Assembly (NCBI GenBank): GCA_907163375.1
Contig: CAJQUW010001409.1
Span: 1,116,001-1,180,000, forward strand
From: Prostheceraeus crozeri
Taxonomy: Eukaryota; Platyhelminthes; Polycladida; Euryleptidae
DNA length: 64,000 nt
Direction: 5' to 3'
Part shown: positions 1 through 11,223 of the stretch, piece after piece
How positions within the stretch are numbered: position 1 is the first letter of the stretch
Layout of the letters: every line of letters begins with the position of its first letter
The notes under the pieces: generated by a model
What the model was told of the DNA's origin: nothing
The model's input: the letters and a program-made list of their open reading frames with translations, nothing else
Database searches by the model: none
Program-made: the position numbers and the translations under genes

Positions 1-177
1 GCAGAGAGTTTCACGGATATTGATTGACGGATTCCAAATATCCTCACACAAATCATAAATTCAGAAAACTACAGATTCTCACGCAAATTATAGAAGTGCG
101 TAAATCGTTTGTAAAAAGAAATCGTTTTACTAAATTTGTAGAAAGACAGTCGCTATCTTTGACATCGCACAAGCAAA

Positions 178-655
178 ATGAGGATCTTTTCCGTTATACC
201 CCTCCACTAATGCATTTCCTTGAAATCAAAATATTAAGCCCCCTCCACTCAAAAAACACGAAACTTTAATCCAAATTATCTTTTGTATACCTTACCTCTA
301 TGAAGGAGGACAGAAGGAGATGATGTCTCCCAAAATATGCTGAAAACAGTTTTCATTACTGGCTAACATTCGTGATGCTAACTACCACACATATCCTATT
401 AACATATCCTACTACACTGACTGATACAATGTCAACCTTACGTTAAGATCGTGCGAAGACGCCATTATATGAGTCATTTGTATTATATGAGTCATGAGTC
501 ATTTTTTATTGCAGTGACATTCGGAAGAAGGATAGGCAGTATCTACGCATCTATATTTTCTATTGGACTGAATTGTTGATAAAGTTTGAGAGGAATGACA
601 GTGGAGGGGGCTTAATATTTGGAGGGGGTATAACGGAAAAGATCCCAAAATGACA
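178..655. repeat. Inverted repeat pair, unclassified
   Basis: Arms at about 178-253 and 598-655 are inverted copies. Both carry the block GATCTTTTCCGTTATACC and a CTCCACT-type block next to AATATTAAGCCCCC, but the left arm has about 20 extra bases between the two blocks. The 340 bases between the arms hold short GAGTCAT repeats (about 470-500) and no gene I recognise. It is probably the remnant of a foldback or MITE-type element. I see no target duplication. Confidence 0.5.
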
Positions 656-1056
656 GGTTTGATCTGCTTCCTATCATATCTGTACATTACGTGTGCTGCT
701 TCGTGTCTGATATCAATCATATAGATGTAGGCGTGCGGTGGGACGAGATTTCTTAGCACATTCCCACGGGATGTCAATAGGAATTCCCATGGGAAACATT
801 TAAACAGGAATTTTCAAAATTTGCAATCCCAAAATGATTCCATCAAGAAAAATCTTTCTTTGATAAGCTTAGACGACTGAAGATCATTAGAAACTAGATT
901 GGGTAGCTAGCTATGTTAGGGGACATTTTGACATTTTTACCCGGGCTTTTTTGAGCTTCGAAAAATGGCAGCAGGGAAACCCCTCTGATTTTGATGTTCC
1001 TATGATTCTATCGTTCCCAAAACTACAGTGTTATACAAATGGCAGATGCTCATTCC
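656..1056. other. Gene-free stretch
   Basis: AT-rich sequence with no coding region, RNA gene or repeat that I can support. Confidence 0.5.
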
Positions 1057-1443
1057 TCAGTGGAAAAATATTGACGGGCCGGCAACGGCCCAACGCCTGC
1101 ATGACAAGAACGTGTCACCCGCGCTAAGTGACGGATGCACAATTATGCGAAGGATTTTCTGAGCAAGGATTCGAACGGTAAACCTGTCAGTACGATCGCC
1201 GACGGGTGTCGACGCAGCACTGCCGGGTTGGCATACATGCAACGAGACACTGTGGTCAAAGGTCCGCTGACTTTTTCCACTGAGTGGCACCAATTTTGTC
1301 AATTCGGTCATCTTGTCACCAGTACCGTAACTGTAAATCACACCCTCCCCGAAAAGACTATTCAGAAGCGGTAGCCCCCAGGGTTTCAATGACCCCTCAA
1401 AGTGAAGAAAATTTACTGAAACATCAAAGGAAATAGCATTCAT
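1057..1443 (-). other. GC-rich open frame, doubtful coding fragment
   Basis: A 128-codon open frame on the minus strand coincides with a local rise to roughly 50% GC (about 1080-1380) inside AT-rich flanks. I do not recognise the protein. A 79-codon frame is open on the plus strand over the same bases, so strand is not settled. It could be an isolated exon of a host gene, a processed gene fragment or chance. No splice sites were convincing enough to claim. Confidence 0.2.
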
Positions 1444-4269
1444 TTGAAATTATTTGAAGGATTATAATCTAACTGCTTATCAGAAAATGCATTCAACATG
1501 GCAATGTTTAAAATGCACGTTTGCATCGCACGTAATGTGTTAGTGTATCCACCGGCAACATCGGCAAGGAAAAATGCAAAGCAGAAAATGCTATTTACTC
1601 ACGGGACATTCATAGAAGTATAATAATAAATGCACAATATATTAATAATTCTAAATGAACAAATACTACGGTACAGAAAATCAGTATTCAGTAGACATCT
1701 TAAGACTCAATAGACAATGCAAATAGAAATAGCAATCTCTAGACTATAAAGAAAATGAGAAGAAGGAATATAATAACAATGTGAATTTCAATGTGATTTG
1801 TGTGATTCAAATTAAAGGCTACACATCAAGACATTTATTCGAAACGGTTGAGGAGCACAGACAGTCAACATCATCTATTGGGAAGCATCGACAACAACAT
1901 CATAGGGATAATAACATCAATCTGTCACAATTTAGGATCTTGAAGCGATGCTACAGCAAATACGATCTCCTGCTGGGCGAAATGCTTCAAATAAAGCTCG
2001 AAAAGCTTTCATTCAATGGACAGAGTGGTGCTTAATGGTAGAGCCTGACCGAATCTCGGGCCTAACTATATCGCATTTTAGCGCGGGCCCTCATCGAACG
2101 GGGGTTCGAAGGCTGTAGTTATATCTATTTGTCACTATAAATAGCAATTCAAAATTTGAATTCTACCATTTATCAAAAATTTGATGCTTTGGGTACCGAT
2201 ATGAGTTGGAAATTGATGGTAGATGACTTCGATAAATGATACATTTTGATGAGCTATCGCATGAAAACGTCTCAGGAAACTGTTGATAGCATTTCTGATT
2301 GCATTGGGATAGTCTTAAGCGTGACTAAATAGAACTCAAATAATAAGATATTTGAAAATTCATGAAAGCTACTTACAATCTACTACAATCTTAGTTACAT
2401 ATCAAGAAAACAAATTGCATCCAAATGAGTGAATGCACCAAATATATTTTGAGGCAATGCGATCTGTTCATTACTTACGATGCACTATTTGTAGCAAAAA
2501 ACTGACTTGATTACTTATAAATCTATTACGAGTGGTGCTTTATAACGTATGCTGTTGTTATTCATATAATAATTGTATAATTTGAACAGGTGCATTTGTG
2601 GATGAATGAATATGTTAATTGCAACTTGAGTTGTGTTTTGTCAATGGTTTGCAAGCTATTTGAATCGACTGAAATGCTTAATTTTGAGAGAAATAGACAA
2701 AAATTCTCGATTTTCAAAGAAATCTGCATGACTGTCAAACTTTGATGCTCGATCTCATGGGCAGAATTAGATAGAATTTGGGTTGCTCATCTGAAATGCG
2801 TAGGCCTAGAAACTAAATTTCAAAAAAAATGAGAATCGCTGCTATTGCAGCCTTGGAGCAATGAGGTTAACCCTTGCCTGCTGGTGTGTTTTCAAAAGCG
2901 CGCCTTGTTGGGGGGGGCGCTCGATGCCCCTTGCTTATTTCAGAAACCAAAGGTCCATATTTCCAGAAACTTAAGGTCCATATATAAACAAAATGCAATA
3001 AATGAATACTCTCGTCATGACGAGACAGAAAACTATCATTGTTTTGGAATTATCAAATGAATCCAAAGAATAGTTTTAAACAATGCTATCAAGTAGGTTG
3101 TTAAAGCACTCTCTGTTTTTTACCTTTTTGAGATTCATATTGATGAGCGACATATATGCTTCATTACTTTATGTTTTTACTTACAGTGAGAGCAGATCAA
3201 GGTCAAAAGAAGCAATGATCCTACCTATCATCTATCCTCAAATTATCATCTTGAATATATTGTTTATTTTTTGATCAATAATTTATCTGAAAACCTAACT
3301 GATATTTGCGAGGTCTAAAGTGAATTGCAGGATCATTTTGCGGAATGCAGATCGTCTCCAATGGTATAAGGAAAGTTGTGGTCATCTTTAAGATGACATA
3401 TATTGCTATATTATATTATAGCAATATAGCAATACTGTTAATTCCTTTTTAATATTGTTAAAATTTCATTTCTTATTAATGTTCGTTAAGCCTATTGCTC
3501 TGTAAACGCCTGCTATATATGCATTGTATTTAATTTTTGCTGATAGATGTTCCTTATTTCATTTATTAGCATTTTTCTATAGCCAATGTAACAATTCAAA
3601 ACGCTACTGCCCAAATGCAACTGCTAAGCATGTGTTACAGGCTTGTGAGACTTTCATGTATTCATTGAATCACCTGCTTTGGGACTTGCCATAGTTATAA
3701 AGTGCCTGTCATCGTATTCGTGAAACTTGAATTCATCGAAAATTGTGCTAATGTACATTTTGATTCTGTCTCTTGCTATAATTCAAGAGAGGAAATGTGT
3801 AGCCATGAACGAAGCAAAATGTTTTTATTAGATGAAATTATAATCTTTTGTTCATTCGGATTATTGCACTTGCAATCAAACATTTAATTCCAAAATATTG
3901 CAGAACGAAAAATACTGAAAGAGACAAGAAATACTCGTATCAAGCAGGAAAGACAAAACTTGAATTTACAAAGTAATTTGACTTGCATCTGCATGCAGTT
4001 GTTGTTGATACAGCTGACGCTTCTCCATTTTTTCAAAACATATATATCCGTATTACAAGCAGATTTCCTTTCGGGTGTATAAAATCATCACAGGATGTAT
4101 CAGATTAATTAACAGCGTGTACGATTTTGCATCAATGATATCAATATCTCAAATTCTGATTCACATGTATGTAAACAAATTGTCAATCCTCGACATTTGT
4201 GACAAGACATTAATGAGCTTATGAAATTCATCTCGACGCGTAAGAGATCCTGCACACAGGGGCTGTCAA
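1444..4269. other. Gene-free stretch
   Basis: AT-rich DNA without supportable genes. A weak tRNA-like stretch near 2014-2095 has a GGTTCGAA B-box-like core but no good T stem. Two neighbouring hairpins lie at 3381-3397 (8-bp stem) and 3401-3426 (10-bp stem TATTGCTATA, 6-base loop). Confidence 0.5.
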
Positions 4270-4990
4270 AATAAATTGCGTTTAAATTTGCAATAATCAT
4301 TAATCATTAATTTTGATTGCAGCAGGAAGTTGTCAATTAATTGCAATTATATATTTACACCATTTGAATAGATTGATTCTTGATGTTGGACTGTCAACTT
4401 CTATAGTATTTCACTCCAGCGTATTAGATTGCATACAGCTTTAGAAATGACATGCTGCTACCTTAATATCAACTTTTGGAGAACAAGGCAGTGAGTAGAG
4501 CTGTTGTAGCAAGAACATGCATGCATCCTAAGTTTGTGTCAATTATTCATGAAAAGTAATTGACTGCAATCACAAATTATGCATCCATTAATGTATTTGT
4601 TTACAATTACAAATTATTCTGTTTTTCTTCAAGTACATTTTACTTACTATAGATAATTGCCGGTAGCCTACTGTACTTAATTTGGATCTTGACGATAAAT
4701 ATGCAACAAAATTTCTTGCATATACACACTGTGCACTACTAAAATTCGTAAACATATAATGCAAATATAGTATGGCAACGAAGTATCAGCGAGAGTAAAG
4801 TAATTTGAACTCCGTGATAAATGAATATTTTACTCTACTGACAGCAAAGCAGTTGCAATTACTCCTCAGTTGCATGACTAAAGGTGCAATTGATTACTAT
4901 TACAGATTACTCATCAGAGAGCGCAATTCATTGCAATTACTAATGACAGTAATTGTAATCGAAAATACAATTACAACGCAAATCTAATGT
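4270..4990. repeat. TAATTG/CAATTA-rich repeat, likely decayed DNA transposon ends
   Basis: The hexamer core TAATTG or its complement recurs many times near 4313-4350, 4535-4615 and 4850-4975, in both orientations, often as GCAATTAC or GTAATTG. Dense, imperfect hexamer arrays at two edges separated by ordinary AT-rich sequence fit the decayed ends of a short non-autonomous DNA transposon. I see no transposase and cannot define exact ends or a target duplication. Confidence 0.4.
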
Positions 4991-6883
4991 AACATTGCCA
5001 ACTAAGACATTAAATTACTGGACATAAAGGAGAATATTTTCAATTTTTTTTCTGATATTGTTAGTTTGCTTATTTGGGACATCATGAATGAGTAGTCTAC
5101 GGGCTTCTATACTGTATGACTATGAACTCCGTTCATGATCATGGAGGTGGTACTCCGGAAACTCCAGTATAAAATTCATTACAGTGTTCGACCTCTCACA
5201 AAACTGACTCTGTTGGCCGGGCAGGAATATAGTTATTGAATATGAAGGTGAATTTGTGTTGTGTCGGAGGATGTGAACTACAGTGTAGGTATATCAACGA
5301 TTCTTTACATTTGATGCCGCAGCTACTCATTTTTTTCATGTTTTCATTTTTCGATTTAGGATTCAATTTAGTGTTTAGTACTTTTATTCTCAATTACGAG
5401 GTGACTTTTCAAAATTGACTTGCTTCTTTGCAAAGTCAATTTATTCCCACTAAAATGCTAAATCACTTCACAAAATATCACCTCAAACTTTGAATGCAAG
5501 CGCCATAAAATGTTATCCTTCAATGAAATGGATAACATCGTAAAATCATTCTGAAATTCACTACCAAAGATTTTCCGGAATGATTGTTGCGTTTTTAGTA
5601 CTTTATGGGCCTGTCATCCAAAGTCAATATATCCGTGGAAAGTGTGGTGAAAATTTAAAAGTGCTTCAACATGCGGCAGAGAATAAAAAGGACATGAAGT
5701 AGCTACCATCCTTGAAGGTTAAAAGTCCCTCGACATCTTTGATGTATGACTTTATCAATCTGGCAGAATGTAATCAAACGGTGAACGCGCATAACCCACA
5801 GAGCAATTTGATTTATCAATGGATTTATCAGCCAAGCATTTGCAACTGATGTATGAATGTGGCAATTCATATCACATCCAGTCATGTAATGCATGTACAA
5901 CATTTCCATGCTGACAATATTGTTCATACATTATGAGCTTTTGACCAAATTTCATGAAAAGTGAGCGAGCAGGACAGGTATTGAATTTGGACGTTTAAAT
6001 CTCATTAATATACAGACAAATATTCAAACACAAATTATTCTAGAACGGCACATGAATATCCCATGGACATCTGGAATACTATCCACTCTTGCTGTTCATG
6101 AATATCCATCGAGTAGGGATGTGAATATCTATGTGGGCGTGTGACGAAATGATTTACATGCTTGAATTTTCAAAAGCGAAGGTCTTCGAAGTCTCTGACC
6201 GAAGATTTTGGCAAATGATACGGTTTGTTCCCGAAGAAACTGTATTTTCACACAATGACCGGATCGGATAAGTGGAGAAAGTAATGCTTTACTAAAACGC
6301 AATATATATACGAATATGATTGAGAAACTTGAAATGTTTGTCAAAAAACTGCGACATGAATGGAAGAATGACATCAAAATTGTATGTTTATCTTCTAGAA
6401 AGAAATCAGAGATTAAGTTGGATCCATCTGTGCCCTGAAAGCTTGAAATTCTGATCAATCGCAGCAAAAATTTCAATTATTTTGCTTCATCAAAACAGCA
6501 ATTGTAAAGTTCTATAAACTAATTGATTGAATTTTCGAAATATTTATTATTCTGTACTCGCAATCGGAATGTATTTTTGGAAACCGCATCGTGTATATTT
6601 TCAAAAATTGCAGTCAAGAAATTTGAGCCTTAAATCCCCTAGAATACTGAGCTTAAAAATTCCTTATACAGTGATGCCAAGGATACTCAAAACACCCGAC
6701 CTGATTCACTTTTAAAATAATGCGAGTATAACCAAGCGAATGATGTTTCATAAAAGGAGACAACTAAGAAATAAAATGAAACTTTTTAGTAAAATTACCA
6801 AGTTAGGCTACATGAAGTCAAACTTAGCAATTATACAGTGCATATGCAAGGTTGCACAGTGAAACACATACAGAGTTGGAAGT
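4991..6883. other. Gene-free stretch
   Basis: AT-rich sequence. The open frames here are short, overlap on both strands and resemble nothing I know. I see no RNA gene or ordered repeat. Confidence 0.5.
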
Positions 6884-7064
6884 GGGTCAACGAAACTTGA
6901 CCCATGACCCAATTGACCCACGGTATATGTGACCCACGACCCACCTGACCCACCGACTTTTCACGAAAACATGACCCACGACCCATCTGACCCACAGGCT
7001 ACCCTGACCCACGACCCACCTGACCCACCACATCTTTGACCCACTTGATCCACCTGACCCACAT
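6884..7064. repeat. GACCCA hexamer array
   Basis: About 18 copies of GACCCA (or its complement at the left edge) appear in 180 bases, commonly as GACCCACGACCCACCTGACCCACC. The left edge starts with the complementary GTGGGTCA, so the block is partly self-complementary. It is probably the end of a hexamer-array DNA transposon rather than a plain minisatellite. The minus-strand frame reads as Trp-Val-Arg repeats, an artefact of the array. Confidence 0.6.
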
Positions 7065-7227
7065 GCTGCAAGGGTGAATGATGTGAGTGTAATTTCCTTT
7101 TCTGGTATCATCTTTAGTTTCATTTCCATTCAAGATTCTAGGTCTATCTAGGTAGAGACCTCGTAGTATCAAAATTGTTGTTAAGATTTGTTATGAAGAT
7201 TCAAGTGTATCAGATCACTTGTCACCA

Positions 7228-7542
7228 GGGATGCGAAGTCGGAGTCGGAGTCCTGGAGTCCTATAATTTTTGCTAGAGTCGGAGTCAGAGTTGGAGTCCT
7301 ATCAAACAATAGAACTCCGGACTCCCGCCCATAACTCGACCCGAAATATAATACAAACAAATTATTTATTCTCGTGCATATAGCTGTCACTGTCTTGATG
7401 TCAACTTTCTCCGTCAAACAAAAGTACAGAGACAGCAGTGCATACAAAGCTTGTAATACATACGTAGTTGAAGGAATGAACCGTGATAGTGAGAAAAGGA
7501 TTGTCTTTTCACTCGGTGATTTAGCAGAGAAGAAAAGCCTTT
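7228..7542 (+). mobile_element. Truncated copy of a GGAGTC-ended DNA transposon
   Basis: The fragment begins GGGATGCG followed by GGAGTC repeats. It is closely similar to 34948-35182, matching through CCGTCAAACAAAAGTACAG and ACTCGGTGATTTAGCAGAGA. Similarity to the second copy stops near 7542, where the Polinton side begins, so this copy is cut off. The more complete copy carries a BED-finger remnant, which suggests an hAT-type family. Confidence 0.65.
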
Positions 7543-7566
7543 TATTTCCGCTGCGGAGAGGACGTT

Positions 7567-8019
7567 GTGGTGCAGAGAATGCTAATGAGAGTCGTGAACA
7601 ACGCTCTTACACGAGTTGCAAGATTCTGGCTCAATGAAGTATTTCGCCCACTATCTCAAACGGAGATTGTACCGGAATACTCTCACTGTTGGTGCAGCAG
7701 TATCCAACGGAAACTCAACACATGTCTCCATGACATTATCACCTCCAGCTACTATGACGAGAAGGGTGACAAATGCAAACTGGACTTGTTCAGTGGACCG
7801 CCATCAGTAAGCATCAATGTGGCTGCTCAAGGACATTCTGAGGTAATCAGTTTGCGGGCATACTATGCCAATATTTTAAAGACTTTCCATTCAAAGCCCT
7901 GCTGTATGTGCTGCCCAATTTCAAAACATCTAATGAAAGACATTGAGCAGCTCATAACTGCTACAAATCAGACTCTAGCCGATGTGAGTGTATATCAGTT
8001 TCCCTCTACAACTTGTTAA
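7567..8019 (+). CDS. Unrecognised open frame at the left edge of the Polinton
   Basis: This is a 150-codon open frame between the truncated transposon copy and the first recognisable Polinton gene. It has a Cys cluster (PCCMCC) near residue 118 and no transmembrane segment or known motif that I can see. Other frames are also partly open, so the coding frame is uncertain. It may belong to the Polinton end, but I found no terminal inverted repeat here to prove that. Confidence 0.25.
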   Translation: MVQRMLMRVVNNALTRVARFWLNEVFRPLSQTEIVPEYSHCWCSSIQRKLNTCLHDIITSSYYDEKGDKCKLDLFSGPPSVSINVAAQGHSEVISLRAYYANILKTFHSKPCCMCCPISKHLMKDIEQLITATNQTLADVSVYQFPSTTC

Positions 8020-8147
8020 GTGTTTTATGTAATTTTATAAGTACCAGCAACAAACTCTGTGTGAATGCTTGTAAACTTTTGTGTATAATGTTGTAAGTAC
8101 TAAGCAAAAATTGTAATTGTATTATCTATTTCCATATTAGAATAAAA

Positions 8148-8540
8148 ATGTCTGTAAAACGGAAGGCATCTTCTCGTCAATCGAAACGGTCCTTCAAACC
8201 TTCAAGTCAGTTTAAAAAGGCGTTGCGAAAGTTAAACAGGATACATGATAATAAGAAGAAGTGTAAATTGATTCAAAATTCAAGTGATGATTTCATTCGT
8301 GATTTAGCTTTTGCAATACACAAATGTCTACCTATTTACAAGCCTCTGTTGAATGCTGGCTCTTTGAATAGCATAAAAAAGTCTTCAAATCCAAGGAGTA
8401 GTGATAAGAAAAGGCGAAACTTAATTCAGCGCGGTGGTAGTGGGTTTCTAAGTATGTTAAATGATATTGGAAACAGTATTAATGGTGTAATCAATAGTCC
8501 GCTTGGAAGGATTGCAGCAACTGCTGCAATGTTAATATAA
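8148..8540 (+). CDS. Polinton small basic protein, pVI-like
   Basis: This 130-residue protein has a Lys/Arg-rich front (residues 1-45). After the turn LIQRGGSGFL at about residues 91-100 comes a weakly hydrophobic, helix-like tail. A basic stretch followed by a QxGG turn and an amphipathic or hydrophobic tail is common in a small Polinton virion protein often compared with adenovirus pVI, the membrane-lytic factor. The match is by pattern only. It is the first gene of the plus-strand set. The start follows an AT-rich leader. Confidence 0.5.
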   Translation: MSVKRKASSRQSKRSFKPSSQFKKALRKLNRIHDNKKKCKLIQNSSDDFIRDLAFAIHKCLPIYKPLLNAGSLNSIKKSSNPRSSDKKRRNLIQRGGSGFLSMLNDIGNSINGVINSPLGRIAATAAMLI

Positions 8541-8703
8541 GGTTAGCGAATCATAAAGTGACACGTCATCACTTTGATTGATGAGTCATATATAGGTGTA
8601 TATAAGGAAGACGCTTTAATGATATTTTACGACTTTCAAGTGACAATTCATTTGCGCTGGTTGAAAGCTCCGAATTAGTACTTGTTGAAACGTGACTCAG
8701 AAA
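8541..8703 (+). promoter_or_regulatory. Leader with TATA-like box
   Basis: Between two Polinton genes lies TGTATATAAGGAAG at about 8598-8611, roughly 95 bases before the next ATG (8704). The same TATATAA core stands before the polymerase gene and before two small genes near 26 kb. This is a probable promoter, judged by sequence only. Confidence 0.4.
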
Positions 8704-9426
8704 ATGTATACAATCAGAGAGGAAGGTGACGCTTTTGAGCAAGATCTCTTGAAGCTTCGTCCGACACGAAAGGTGCAAGGGATTGGAAATACGTTCTACT
8801 TTCAAACCTTGAATTATGGTGATGATGGCTTTTATCTTCAAATTCCATTCTTCCACAGTAATGGTATGTCTACATCAGGGTATAGCAATATGAGACAAAT
8901 GCGAGTGACTTTTCCAAAATGGCAACAGGTGATTCTTAAAACTATTGACTCTTTCGCGAAAGAATGTGTTGAGCTGCCTGAAAGTGCTCCCACTCATTGG
9001 AGAAAGGCATTAGAGGAAGGAGTTGGTTAAAAGGAATTGCCGGAATTCGATACACTGTTTTTAAAACTATCGGATCATTTTCAAGCATTCGATCTCTTAA
9101 CAAACGCGATGGAATGTGAGGATCTCAAACGGGGTCGCTATATGGGCTTAGTGCACGTTATCGGACTTTATATTGGCTCACATGGTTCGACTGGTAAAGT
9201 CGCATCTTTACAAATGAAGGTTCTTCAACTAGTCTATGAACCACTACCAATTGATAAATGTTTAATTAACATTGATAAGACTGCTTCAAGTGATGGGAAG
9301 GAAGACAGCAAAAAGCGAGGGCGGAAATCTAAAGATGGGAATCCTAAATTGAAGTTGAAGCGCCAAGATGCTGACTTGAAAACTTTCTATAATCCTAATT
9401 GTGATGAGGAAACACAAATGTTTTAA
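8704..9426 (+). pseudogene. Polinton conserved protein of unknown function, fossil
   Basis: This region encodes about 235 residues, rich in aromatic residues at the front (GIGNTFYFQTLNYG, then FYLQIPFF), with a Lys-rich tail (KKRGRKSKDGNPKLKLKR). A protein at this place beside the packaging ATPase is common in Polintons, but I do not know its function. The coding sequence is broken. A polyadenylation signal AATAAA follows near 9465. The Lys-rich tail would suit a DNA-binding or nuclear protein, which is inference. Confidence 0.5.
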
Positions 9427-9551
9427 TTTTTAAATGTAACTTGAAAGTTTCTATTCTGAATGTAAATAAACGTGATCTGGAACATGTGTCTGTTTTGTTG
9501 TTCTAAGCAAAATTAGCGGGATAATGAGTTTAATGTTAATGGAATTATAAG

Positions 9552-10146
9552 ATGACAGATTTTCGTCTATTCACTGATCGCACAATGTGTGTCGCTGGAC
9601 CAAGTCAGTCCGGTAAAACTACATTTGTAACTGAATTGCTACAATATAGAAATGAAATGTTTAACAAGGAAATTAAGAGAGTCAAATGGTATTATGGAAT
9701 ATTTCAGCCACAACTACATTCTGCACTTCGCCAGAAAGGTTATGAGGTGAAGCAAGGGTTGCCATCAACTGAGAATATCAAAGCAGGTGACTTACTAGTA
9801 TTAGATGATCTATTACGTGAAAGCAAATCTTCAAAGGATGTAACTGAAATGTTCATTCAAACTGCACATCATAGGGAAGCTTTTATTATCTACATCACCC
9901 AAAAAAAAGCAAAGAACTAGAAGTTTGAATACACATTATTTGGCAATATTTAAAAATCCAAGAGATAGCAGTCAGATACATCATCTCAGTAGACAGATAT
10001 TACCTCAACAACCTAAAGTACTTTCAAAAATATATGAAGATGTAACAAAGAAACCACATGGCTATCTATTTATTGATCTAACCCAGGAATGTCCGGAACG
10101 ACTTCGATTTCGAACAAATATCATACCAATTCCGCTGAACCAATGA
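9552..10146 (+). pseudogene. Polinton genome-packaging ATPase (FtsK/A32-like), fossil
   Basis: This is a P-loop ATPase of the family that pumps viral DNA into capsids. It shows a Walker A motif GPSQSGKTT near residues 15-23 and a Walker B strand LLVLDDLL near residue 80. Towards the end comes the pattern of a short conserved tail with the Polinton-typical phrase YLFIDLTQ. Total length of about 195 residues is normal for the family. The coding sequence is broken. It lies between two conserved Polinton genes on the same strand, the usual place. Confidence 0.85.
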
Positions 10147-10205
10147 CAGTTTTCTCGGTTCACAGTTAGTTTTAAGCAATGTACTTTGTTGCCTTATTTT
10201 CAAAC

Positions 10206-10856
10206 ATGTCGTATTCAAAGATGGTAGTCATTCCTCAAGAGGAGTATGTACAATTGACTACATTACAAAGTGCACAGGAAGTCAAAAATATAGATCAACC
10301 TATTGCGAATCAACTTAAGGAACTAACACAAAAGGATATGGAAATTCAGAAGATTAAGGATCCCTATCGACGAATGCAGTTAGCAGCTGAAAACATTGAT
10401 GAGAGGCGACAGATTCGTGACAAGTTGCGACGATTTATAACCTTGTCAACACCTCGACCATATCGTGTGCGCGCTGAGCGATTATTTGACTTCATTGATC
10501 CACATGTGAAGTTCAATGAGAGAGGGGAGATAATAGATGAAACAACTGGTGATGTTATTAGAAATAGTCACATAGATGACCTTCTACAATATGCTGTCAG
10601 AGATGTAAGGCGAAAACTAGGTGCACCACAAGGGTGGACATATTTTCAGAAAATTTTATCTGATCAAAATGTACCTCACAATATTATTGGAGGACCGCCT
10701 GTGAATGAATTGGATAAGAGTCACTTACAAGATGGATCAAAGAGTAAAACACCCACGATGGCGGTCAAGCGAGAGCTTCATGATCCCGATGATCTGCAAC
10801 CAACAAGAGCTACTAGGCGCTCAATGCGTGTTGCGAAGGAGTATAGTAAATATTAA
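10206..10856 (+). CDS. Polinton conserved protein, about 216 residues, unknown function
   Basis: The front matches a common Polinton protein that begins with Met-Val-Val-Ile-Pro and a Glu-Glu-Tyr pair, followed by a helical segment. Further on it shows FNERGEIIDETTGDVI, then IDDLLQYAVRD, and PQGWTYFQKILSDQNVP. I know this pattern from Polintons but no function. The last 40 residues are charged and low in complexity. The start at 10206 (MSYSKM) suits the family better than an ATG 27 bases upstream. The next gene follows within about 40 bases. Confidence 0.6.
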   Translation: MSYSKMVVIPQEEYVQLTTLQSAQEVKNIDQPIANQLKELTQKDMEIQKIKDPYRRMQLAAENIDERRQIRDKLRRFITLSTPRPYRVRAERLFDFIDPHVKFNERGEIIDETTGDVIRNSHIDDLLQYAVRDVRRKLGAPQGWTYFQKILSDQNVPHNIIGGPPVNELDKSHLQDGSKSKTPTMAVKRELHDPDDLQPTRATRRSMRVAKEYSKY

Positions 10857-10890
10857 GCAAATATGAATTAAGCCTTGCCTCTCTCATATC

Positions 10891-11223
10891 ATGTCGTTAC
10901 AAAAATTTTGCTGTTGTTTGAAATCTGCGCTCGAAGGTAAAGCAGAAGAGGGTATACTCGTAGAGGTTGATATCAATTGTGTTAGTAGTTGCTGTGCGAG
11001 TAATACGCGTGCAAATCAGAACAAAGACGATGAGTACAGCAGTGAAACTCAGAAAGATTTATTACGACTTAAATCATCCCACAAGTTTCAGTCGTCCGGA
11101 GGTTCTAGCTCGTGCAGCAGGTGTGGGAATAGAGAAAGTCAGGAAGTGGTTGAGGAGTCAACCGACTTACACTCTTCACAAAAATGCGAGAAAGCGGTTT
11201 CCAACAAGAAAATATGTTGTTAA
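10891..11223 (+). CDS. Small Cys-rich open frame overlapping the integrase start
   Basis: A 110-codon frame starts 140 bases before the integrase ATG and then overlaps the integrase in another frame. The first 50 residues are Cys-rich (KFCCCLK, then CVSSCCAS) and could be lipid-modified at a membrane. The rest overlaps integrase codons and may be chance. Short Cys-rich frames before Polinton integrase genes may be real, but I cannot prove expression. Alternatively the first part is only leader sequence. Confidence 0.3.
   Translation: MSLQKFCCCLKSALEGKAEEGILVEVDINCVSSCCASNTRANQNKDDEYSSETQKDLLRLKSSHKFQSSGGSSSCSRCGNRESQEVVEESTDLHSSQKCEKAVSNKKICC

Noticed and set aside
2014-2095. Possible tRNA gene
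   Set aside because: A GGTTCGAA word and an A-box-like stretch exist, but acceptor and T stems do not pair. At best a decayed tRNA-derived repeat.
6887-7129. Minus-strand protein with Trp-Val-Arg-Trp-Val-Val-Gly repeats
   Set aside because: It is the translation of the GACCCA array, and the repeat explains the open frame.
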